In this document: positions 54,960 to 64,000 of the stretch, one piece after another
How positions within the stretch are numbered: position 1 is the stretch's first letter
How the letters are laid out: every line of letters begins with the position of its first letter
DNA from: Auanema rhodensis
Taxonomy: Eukaryota > Nematoda > Chromadorea > Rhabditida > Rhabditidae
DNA: 64,000 nt
Direction of reading: 5' to 3'
NCBI GenBank assembly: GCA_964057225.1
Contig: OZ059894.1
Location: 17,576,476-17,640,475, forward strand
Made by a program: the position numbers and the translations under genes
Notes under the pieces: generated by a model
What the model saw: only the letters and a program-made list of their open reading frames with translations
Databases searched by the model: none
What the model was told of the DNA's origin: nothing

Positions 54960-55667
54960 ATGTCATTGATGTTACTTCTGTTAGTGGCTTTTGCTCCATC
55001 CTATGCCAGTTCAATTCAATGCTACTCGGGTAGTCAGTTGCAGGTTTGTCTTTTTCAATTTATCTTCAAAAATATTTTGTTTTTAAGGTGTTAGATTGTC
55101 CATCACTAAGTTGTATTAAGCAGACCTTAGGACTAGATACGGTAAGTACAAACGATTAGTATAGATTTTTTCTTTTTTTCCCATAACTATATCATATTTC
55201 TTTACTTGTTCATGTTCTTTATTTTAGTTTTCTCATACGTTGCATTTCCTTGAAATGTCAACTTAAATTTTTCATAATCTTCTTTATATTCACCTTCAAA
55301 TAAGGTTTATTGTCCTTTTTTCTTCTAGGTAATCCCTATTCAATCAAATTTTTGAATCTTTTTATGCCTCCGAAAAAAAATAATCGCATTTTCCATATTC
55401 AATTCATCCAAAACTTAAAAAAAAAAAAAGAATTTTCTTCAAATATTATTTTTTATTTCTTTTTAGGTAAGATATTGTGATGGATCTGGTGTTGCATCTG
55501 TATGTGAAACATATCGTACCTTTGAAACATGTAAGATGATTCCACATTTGGGTTTCATATGCTGTTGCTCAGGAAATCTCTGTAATTCAAGCAATTCATA
55601 CTTATCGTCATTTGTTTTACTTATTCCACCACTTTTATATCTTATTATCACTAACTATATCGTATAG
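54960..55667 (+). CDS. Small GPI-anchored Ly6/three-finger protein
   Basis: Three exons; ATG 54960, TAG 55665-55667; about 115 residues. A TTTCAG acceptor lies at 54947-54952, just before the ATG. Signal peptide MSLMLLLLVAFAPSYASS; a compact three-finger domain: IQCYSG, VLDCPSLSCIKQTLG, VRYCDGSG, SVCETYRTFETCKM, FICCCSGNLCNSS, ending with the typical CCxxxxCN. The C-terminus is hydrophobic (FVLLIPPLLYLIITNYIV), a GPI signal. Such proteins act at the cell surface, often as modulators of receptors; partner unknown. It is much shorter than the Ly6 protein at 22.5 kb and belongs to a different subgroup. Internal introns are 56 and about 320 bp. Confidence 0.82.
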
Positions 55668-58600
55668 ATTAGATGTTTTAACTTTCCACTGAGCCGTATA
55701 ATCATCAAATTTCAAAAAAAAAATTTTTTTTTCACATATTAATATATAAATTCAATATACATATACATATATATCTATAAAAAATATCTTTTTAGCTGTA
55801 TGCGACGATTTTTTTTTCCTAAAACACCGCAAAACTTCAAAAATATTTAATTTACATTTAAATTTTTTGTGACATTATTATCTTTAATATATAATAATAA
55901 TACTAATAATAATCTTATATATACATATATTTTGTTTTTTGAAATGTCTGTATATTCTCGAAAAACCCGATGACAATCGATTATTTCCTTCTTAGTTCTT
56001 TGAATTTCCCTGTGAGCTTGTGTTTGTATTTTCTTCGAAAATTGTGCTTTCGGGTTTTGCACCCAAAATCTATGTTTATAAGCTCAACAGAATTGTGTAT
56101 TCTATTCTTTTAAAAGAAAAATATGTAAATAAATATTTGTTTTTTTAATTTTATTTTATAATATTGATTGATTTTATAACAAATTATTTAATTTAATGAA
56201 TTCAGTGAAATAACAATGACTCATGTGATATAACCCTTCTTCAAGTTTACAGATTTAGTTTAACATTTTGAGGAAAAAATTCAAAAAAATGATATTTGCT
56301 AAGAACATTTGAACATTTAATTTCTTATTTTAATGACTCACAGTTGCATCAATTATTTTAACAAACGAAATGAGTAACATCATTAACAAGAAGATATAAA
56401 GATTTTTCAATCAACATCTCAATATATATATTTTTTAATTTTCTTATATTATGTGAAATATAAAAAATTAGCATAATTATCATATTATTACGTGAAAAAA
56501 ATTGACGTTAATGAGAAACATTAGTGATGATCATTTAATTGATATACTTGCTTTCTCTGAGAACGGTTGTGTTCTTCTGTCCTTAAACCACTTGCCATCC
56601 CTTCTTCTTCATCTTTGCTTCTCTTCTATCTCTCAATATTCTTATATATTCATTTCAATCTTTATAAAAATGTTTTTCTCTCATTTCTCTTTATAAATCT
56701 TAATCAATCACTATAACACAAAATTAGAAAATAAGGGAAATATATGCCATTTGTTACATATAGTTAACGTTTAGAAAACATTTATATCTTTATTCATATA
56801 CATATCTATTTATCTATTCAATATTCATACTATTTTCATTAAATATCTTCCTTTACTGTTTCTTTCTCTTATTTCTTCGATCATTTGAACAATTTGAGTA
56901 AACAACAGGCAAAATAGATAGAAGATACACATACGATGAGCACTTATTCTCAATGTTCTTGCTACCAGCCGAATATGATTTATGGTCAACCTGTCAATTC
57001 AAACTATTCCTAATCAAGTATAGAATGCTTTGAAAGTATTATTTTGCTTTTTTTTCTGTAAATATGATATATATATATATATCATATAATAGATTATATG
57101 TATATGAGGTTAACATATATTTGGCAAGTTAAAGCATGTTCATTCAATCTCATTCTGCAGCTTCTTCGTCCATCTTTCGATCTCACTCTCGTCTAAGCTT
57201 ATCTTCATTCTACCATATTTCTCTTACACTTTCTACTCTCTTATTTCAATATAGTGTTCAGGCTTCTTCTCTTTATGTATATTTCTCTTATGATTTCTTC
57301 GATCTTTCATGCAGATTGTATTGAATGTTAAAAAGCCATGTCGTATGGGACAGTCCCCTGAGATTTCATGCTTTCATGTCATGCTGGAAAAGGAAGCATT
57401 ACGAAGAAACTAGGAATTGTTGCAAAAACAAAGTTCATCTATAGTTTTTCATAGTTTAATTTTAAGTGCAGTTACACGTGTTTATTGAATACGAAAATTC
57501 TTTTTCTTTAAAAACGAAAACAATTATTGAAAATATCTTATGATTTTCTCGTTGATTAGAAGTATTAAAAATTATTTTTTTAAAGTTAGATATGTCTATA
57601 TATAACTAATTTTGAAATAATTATGTTTTAAATCAAATAAAGAAACATAATACTTTCATTTTTTATATTTTGTTTTTCTTGGAATATTTATTTCAAAATA
57701 GATTAGTTTTTCTGGATTTTAAGTTTTGTAATATTTCATTTCAAATTTTATATAATTAATAATAAAATATTTTATAAAAAAATTTTAAAAATAAAATAAT
57801 TATTTAATTTTTGTATAAAGCTTCTATATTAGAAAATATTTTCTTTTTAATATGAATTTTAACCTATTTCTGTTCAAAATTACAAAAAGTTTTTACACTT
57901 TTCCAGTATCTTTTGCAAACCTTCAAGAACATTTTTAAAAAGCTCTTCTATATAGAATCATTTTAAATTTTTTATTTTTATTTATATATAATATCATATA
58001 TTACTAAAAATAAATAAATTATAATATATATATTAGAACTTGAAATTAATTTTTTTATTTATTTTGAATAAAAATTTTTTAAAAATATGAGATCATTGAA
58101 ATCTGTAGATAATTGATAATCTATTCTTATAAAAGGAGAAGCTGCACTTCTATTCAAGTATTTCCTTGTGTGAAAACCCTTTAAGGCTTTCTCATTCTTG
58201 TAAGACATCTGAGTCCCTTAGGGCTCATCCACATGCAATTTCTTCGTCAGCTTCTCCTAGAGACAATGCACATATATTATAGTTTCAGATCTTATGAAGA
58301 AAAATCCTTTTGAATGATATGTATATTTGCATATAATTTATATTTAATTATATTAATATAATTAATACAAATATTCTTTCAATATTTCATATATATGTAT
58401 GTATTTCTATAAATTTTAGTATATAAATTTTCTTTTTTTAATAAATTTATTTGTAAATTTATAATTTGAAACCATTATTTGAATAATTTTCTATTCTACA
58501 TCTAATTAAAATTAAAAATTTCTCATATTTTTATTATTATTATTAGTTAACTTATTGTAATCTTTGAAATAAAAAGTATAGCAAGCTTCTAATTGATTTT

Positions 58601-59551
58601 GATTTTCCAAATCATTTAGAAAATTTATGTTTGAACTTTATTTCCAACATCAACAAGTACATTCAATGAATCAGTGCATGCTTCTTCCTCTATTTTTTTT
58701 TTGAAAATAAAGATGAACATGCAGAAGAAGCATCGTGTGTGCTTTGAACTCAAATTTTTTTTTTGGCGCATTGAACTCAAAAGTTCATCTTCTCAATCTA
58801 TATAGTTCTGTTACTTTCGGACACTCATCCATTCTTCTTCTTTAGTCTTACACATCAAAAATAAGAAAACGATGCTTTAAGTCATACGAGACACCTGAGT
58901 TCCAACTGACCTGACCTGGCCTTCTCTTCCTTCTATCCCTTTAAGTTTGCTAGCTCGATTTCGGCAATTCCTTCGAAGAACAACACCAACTGTTCAATCA
59001 GATATGAAGAAAAAGTTTCAGAATTCCAATAAATTGACAATTTTTTGAAAAAATTAATAGAAACAATAAAAGATTTTTATATTAACTATATGTATAGATT
59101 AACTTTTTATTATTCATATTTTTGAAAATATTTTAACATACAGCAAATGATCATGTTTAGAAATTCGTATGAAGCTGAAAATTTATATTTTTTTTCTTTT
59201 TCGTCTTGTTTAAAATAAATATTTGTACATAAATCATAGTATATACTAATATATAGTTTATTCTTTCAAATATTATAATAAATGAAATGTTTTCTCAATC
59301 AATATTCTTATATTAAAAATTATTTTTTTTATTTCTTTCATTTTATTCTTAATTTTATTTTTATAGCTGAGAAATTATCTCACCGTCAGGAAGAAACAAT
59401 AGTTTGTCAAAATCCTGACGGTTTTCAATCTGACTCATAAGATATCAGTAATCAATAACAACAACATCAACAACAACAGTCAACAAACAACATCATTCCC
59501 TCAAAAACAGTTTTAGGAACACGAGAGATTTTTGAATAATAGAACAACAAC
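55668..59551. other. 3.9 kb without a supported gene
   Basis: AT-rich, with small GC-richer patches at 57120-57420, 58140-58270 and 58680-59000. No frame with splice support was found. Confidence 0.5.
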
Positions 59552-60950
59552 ATGGAAAATCCTTTGATTGGAATTCCCTCTGAGGTAAATTCACTTTACT
59601 TTTTACTTTTTGTTTCTCCACTCATACTGATCTATGTAGATGACCTTCTGATATTCGTGTGCCGACTGTCCGGTCGGCATCCTCATATCCTTAGTGGTCT
59701 GTATTATGTCCTATGAGAGCCTACAGATTTTTTTTGGAAACGAAAGTAAAAGGATCTTCTTCTCATATATATACTCATTTTTGAAATATCTATGTAGAGG
59801 TCATTAGAGAGAGAGAGAGAAAGAGGGAAAAAGACAAAGAGAGTAAGAGAGAAAGAGAGTACGAGAGAAAAATAATTTTGTGAATGGGGTGTGAGACTTA
59901 ATCTTTAACTATTCATCTCAATTGAATACTGTCTAATATTGTCATATACATCGTTGAATCACAACTGTTTCTCTCTTGCTCTCTTTCTCTTCCATCCTCC
60001 TCTCTCTATCTATATCTCTTCCTTTTATGCTCACTCACTCTTATCCCTTCAATCCGTCTTCCTCTTATCCTCTCTCTTCATTCAATCTCCTCGTTCGAGC
60101 TCGTTTCCCGCTTTATGCCTATCTTCTGATACCGCTATCCGGGCATTCTGTCCATTCCGGCTTTCTTTACATCCGCTAATCTCTCTTACCCTCATACTGG
60201 CTCAACCTCCCCGATCTCTCTCTCTCTATATCTCTCTTTCTCTCTCGCTCTCTTTTTTTCCTCTCTCTGTCTATGAATCAATCTAGCAACCCATATATTC
60301 CACTGGGCTTCATCAATCTATGCATCTCTGCATGACTCATGTGTCGATATTCGGAAATGAATCCAAAAAAATTTAATCTACTGAAGCTCTTCATGAAATA
60401 AATTCTTTTCTTATCCTATTTACCAGTCCCTCCATCCTCACTCAATGTTGTCATGAAAAAGGTTCTTCATGTTACTAAACTATTTTTACTTATATTTCTA
60501 TTTATTCAAACATTAGTTCGCTCTGTCCAAACATCACACATTTCAACTTTTCTTTCATTTTCTCATGCTCAACCCTATTTTCAATTACTCAACGGATTTA
60601 AAACGCTGTAGTCGTTTCAATTTTCCGTGTATGTTCATGAACTAGCATACGCCTCCTATCTATAACTGAATTACAAATTATTTTTTTGTTGAATTTGTTT
60701 TGATTTCGTACCATTACATGCTTTTCTCACTTTCCCCTAATATTTTGATCTTCAACCTGCTTTACAGCAGGAAGAGGTTGAAGAGAAAATCGAAATATCT
60801 CCAGAAATTCTGAGAAGCAAAAACCATTCGCTTCGTGCATCCGTCTGTATACTTGACTTTGTTTGCGAGTTTTGTGCCGAAATCGCACTGACTGAGCCGG
60901 TTTCCCAACGACAACGACGGCAACGACCAGGACGTCGACAACAGAAATAG
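59552..60950 (+). CDS. Candidate two-exon gene, basic C-terminus, unknown family
   Basis: Exon 1 (59552-59584) encodes MENPLIGIPSE and ends at a GTAAAT donor in phase 0. Exon 2 begins after a consensus TTTACAG acceptor at 60767 and reads in the same phase: QEEVEEKIEISPEILRSKNH, then a hydrophobic Cys-containing part (ASVCILDFVCEFCAEIAL), then TEPVSQRQRRQRPGRRQQK before TAG 60948-60950. Total about 70 residues. The intron (1.18 kb) contains GA and CT tracts. An alternative donor (GTCGAC at 60932) joins in phase to an acceptor at about 61192 and would add a final transmembrane exon (RLMTSNRQFEILLVVSLILA onward, TAA at 61317-61319), giving a C-terminally anchored protein. No family is recognised. 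Confidence 0.4.
59806..59870. repeat. (GA)n-rich purine tract
   Basis: Interrupted GA repeat in the long intron of the candidate gene at 59552. A matching CT tract lies at 60218-60272. Confidence 0.9.
60218..60272. repeat. CT-rich pyrimidine tract
   Basis: Interrupted CT repeat, complementary to the GA tract about 350 bp to the left. Confidence 0.9.
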
Positions 60951-62462
60951 TGATTGCCGTGGTTGTCAACCACGTCGTCACTTCGCATTCTCCTCCTTCT
61001 AATATCGAAAATTGCTTTTAACACACTTCAACTAAACACATTGTCCATCATCAAGCACTAACATTGAAAGGAAAAAAAACTGATGAATGTACTAAACTTT
61101 CATTTCATTCCTTCTTTGTTCTTCCAAAATTCAAATCTAACAAACACTTGCTCTTCCTTTCTATTTCCTTCCGTACAATCGTCATCATTGCTAGATCGTC
61201 TGATGACTTCTAATCGTCAGTTTGAAATTCTTTTAGTCGTCTCACTCATTTTAGCTGCTTTATGTATTTCCTTCGTGGGTTTTCTATTCCTCATCCTCTG
61301 CTTCTTCTATTTCCCTTAATTCAGTCTACTTTGGTCTCAGTTTCCTTTTCCTTTCTTTCGACAATGCAATCGGTTAAAACAACATACATATATCTTTTTT
61401 TCAAAAAAATATATATTTTTTATATAAAAATAGTAAATGTTTTCATATAATTATAATAATTAAGAAATATAATCATTCTAAATCCTCATAAAGTTATTTC
61501 ATATACATAGTATATGATATGTATTTACGTATCAATCACTAACTTACCATTTGTCTTAATTCCTAAATTTTTATAATTTTTTCTTTATCAAACTTATATA
61601 TTTTTAAATTCTACTTAAGCATATTCAATTCATTTATAGCTTATGTTTGTAAATCATAACATATACATCATATAACTAACTATAACTAACTATATGTATA
61701 TATTATTATAAATACAATTTTATCTTTCTTTTATAACTTTTTTTTCCAAATTTTGATTTCTATTTAAAACATTAAAAATCTAGTTTTTAGTATATATATA
61801 CTACATACTATATGTATATTATATACGTATAATTTATATTATTTGGGATTTTTCAAACGTAAATTACTGTCAAATTCAATTAGATTCTGTTCAATTCATT
61901 CGCTTTCAATTTGAAATTGGATTCAAAAATTATTTTTTTTCACTATTATTGATTATCAGTTATTTTACTGTAATTCTTTTGTATATAATGCTTAATTTGC
62001 ATAATTTTACGTGAAACACGTGAATGTTTATTAAATCTTTCGTTTACATTCTTGAGAATAGTTATCATATTGAAGTACTTGTATAGCTTCTCGCAAAGTT
62101 GCAGAAATCTGTAGCTTTTTCCCATAGATGAAATAGCCAAATGAGATAGTTAGAACAAGTAAGAGACATTGAGAAAAGAACGAAGCTTTTACCATATTTG
62201 ATTACTACCCATCTAAGCTATCCCTTCGTCGTTGAGTAAATTAACTTCTCTATGACTATTTAGCTAAACCTATTTCCAAACCATCTTACTTATTATCATC
62301 TTTTACTCTTTCACTATCTTTTTGCCCAACTTGTTTTTAGTCATTTTTACTTTGTTTTCAATAAATTAACTGTTTTAGGAAACAGTTAGAAACCTACTTT
62401 TTTGAAACTTTTTACCCACATTTAAAGTTTTACATGTTCTTTCTTGTTACATCTTCATTACT

Positions 62463-62690
62463 TTGAAATGGAGAACTCTGACGGATAGACAAACTTCTCA
62501 ACTTCACAGTCATTTTCATCGTTTTGTCTCTCCTATTCAGACTCATCTCTCATCTCAGGCTTCCTGCGGTAGGAAAACGTGCCAAGGTCGTAAAAATCGA
62601 AACGTTTTCCTTCAAACTAACGTCGTTATCGAACAAGTAGCCCCAGACATTTGTCATTTTCGTCAACCAAAAAGTTGTCATCAATGTTAA
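62463..62690 (+). other. Cys- and Arg/Lys-containing open frame, possible exon
   Basis: Plus frame of 75 codons ending TAA. The last part follows a CTCAG and reads ASCGRKTCQGRKNRNVF, later ICHFRQPKSCHQC, with five cysteines in about 43 residues. It could be the last exon of a small secreted Cys-rich protein. No upstream signal-peptide exon was found, and no family is recognised. Confidence 0.25.
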
Positions 62691-63021
62691 TTTCCATATT
62701 CTAGCTTTTCCTATTGCCATAGTCAAATTTTCATTTATTATACTTTATTTTTTGCAATTTTTGAACATATTTATCTTAATATCATATAATGTTCTTTACT
62801 TAATCTATAATATTTAAAGTTGTATAGTTAAAAATTCAAAATTTATATTCAATTTATTCGTTTTATTATCATAAATGATCTTTATGAAATGAAGTCATGC
62901 CATTCATTAGTCATCTAACAACGTTCTTCTGCTTTGCATCATCTTATTTGGAACACAAATTTATTTTCTACAAATATAATTTTGTTTTTGAAATTTTAGA
63001 TTATATGTATATATACTCTTA

Positions 63022-63023
<2 letters not shown>

Positions 63024-63052
<29 letters not shown>
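63024..63052. repeat. (TA)n microsatellite
   Basis: About 13 uninterrupted TA units. Confidence 0.95.
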
Positions 63053-63055
<3 letters not shown>

Positions 63056-64000
63056 TTATATTCTTATTTATATTTTATATATTCTTATTTAACTATATCA
63101 TTAGTTATAATATTCATATTCTTAATTTATATCTTATTTTTTCTTCTTATTATTAATACTGCTGAGAGATTCATGTAATAGTTTAAACACCCTTAAATGG
63201 AACCAGCAGTACAATGTCATCCCAATGGCACCAATGATGTCGTCGTCGTCGACGTCTATTTATTGATTGCGACCTCTATGTCCGGCCAGAAGATGACGCG
63301 CCTCGTTTATTATTGCCGATGGTTGGTATAGGATTGGCTTGGGCTCTACTCCTCTTCTTTCTCTCTTTTTTACTTCCACTTTCGTTTCCGTTTTCTTTTC
63401 TCTCTATCCTCCTGTATGACATTCTTTCATATGGATATACTTTGTTCAGTTTCACTTACTGCTCCCTTTCTTCCTTCAGCTTTTCATTATTTTTTTGGAA
63501 TTGTTAATTATTTTCTTTTCATTGTAAAGTCATTTTTCTTTATTTTATTCATTTTTATAATCTTTTACTATTTCTATATTTTATGAAAAGAAATATATAC
63601 ATACATATACTATATATAAGGTCATTTCTCTAAAATCTTTTAAAAATTAATTATTTTTAAAGTTTTTATTAAGTTTATTAGAATCAAAATTTTAAATTAA
63701 ACAACATATGTAGTTGTATGTATGTATGTATATACTATACTTTTTTATTATTGCATTTCATAGTTATCCTCATAGGTGAGTTATTTTAGTTTTTTTTCCT
63801 GTTTTCCTCTTTAACCAAATATATTTATTTCTGGAAGTATTAATATTACTATATATATTGAGTATATCTCTATTTCATTATTGATTTAATTGATTTTTAT
63901 TTGTTTCGTATGACAACTGAAACTCTTTTTTTCTTGTTAATATGGGAACAGTTAATTTTCAATGCATTGATATTGGCATTTCTCTCTTTCTTTCTCTCTC

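Larger units (their letters stand above)
60951..64000. other. Right end, no firm gene
   Basis: AT-rich, with three GC-richer islands: 61130-61319 (hydrophobic frame), 62463-62690 (Cys/basic frame) and 63180-63370. The right edge is CT-rich and may continue outside the window. No complete gene can be built. Confidence 0.4.

Overview
The window looks like a piece of a free-living or parasitic nematode nuclear genome. It is very AT-rich, its compact genes are split by many introns of about 45-60 bp with the nematode acceptor consensus TTTCAG, and several products belong to families that are typical of or expanded in nematodes: a ZP-domain cuticlin, a long ODR-2-like Ly6 protein, and LYS-type (GH25) lysozyme-like proteins. 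The species cannot be fixed from sequence alone. Coding calls were made by reading exons across splice sites by eye. Spans run from start to stop codon, and UTRs and promoters are mostly not defined.

Left part (1-11.6 kb, all + strand): the 3' end of a cohesin kleisin, a crooked-neck/Clf1 HAT-repeat splicing factor, a PAPS transporter of the SLC35B2 type, and a small single-pass Cys-rich protein of the Shisa/WBP1-like class with a PPxY motif. 11.6-22.5 kb is mostly non-coding, with CT/GA microsatellites and several isolated GC-richer islands. One island pair (19716-21194) splices in phase into a possible 66-residue secreted protein; the others are unresolved.

Middle part (22.5-37.3 kb): a GPI-anchored Ly6 protein with similarity to the ODR-2/HOT type (+), then two minus-strand genes, a ZP-domain cuticlin-like protein and a glycoside hydrolase family 31 protein. 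The GH31 protein has lost its catalytic residues. A tRNA-Leu(CAA) gene with its own intron sits antisense inside one GH31 intron. An aquaglyceroporin (+) follows.

The most unusual block is 38.2-48.6 kb (+). It holds three adjacent genes with five GH25 lysozyme-like domains in total. The third gene joins three such domains with Thr/Pro-rich linkers and ends in a GPI-type tail. In every one of the five domains the catalytic Glu of the DxE motif is replaced, and an intron always falls directly after the Asp of that motif. These look like lysozyme-derived non-hydrolytic proteins, perhaps carbohydrate-binding or cell-surface proteins, that spread by tandem duplication. Decayed pieces of a Tc1/mariner transposase and of a Maverick/Polinton-type integrase lie just downstream.

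Right part (48.6-64 kb): sparse. One more small GPI-anchored Ly6 protein (54960-55667), one uncertain two-exon gene (59552-60950), several unexplained GC-richer islands, long pyrimidine microsatellites and AT-rich sequence.
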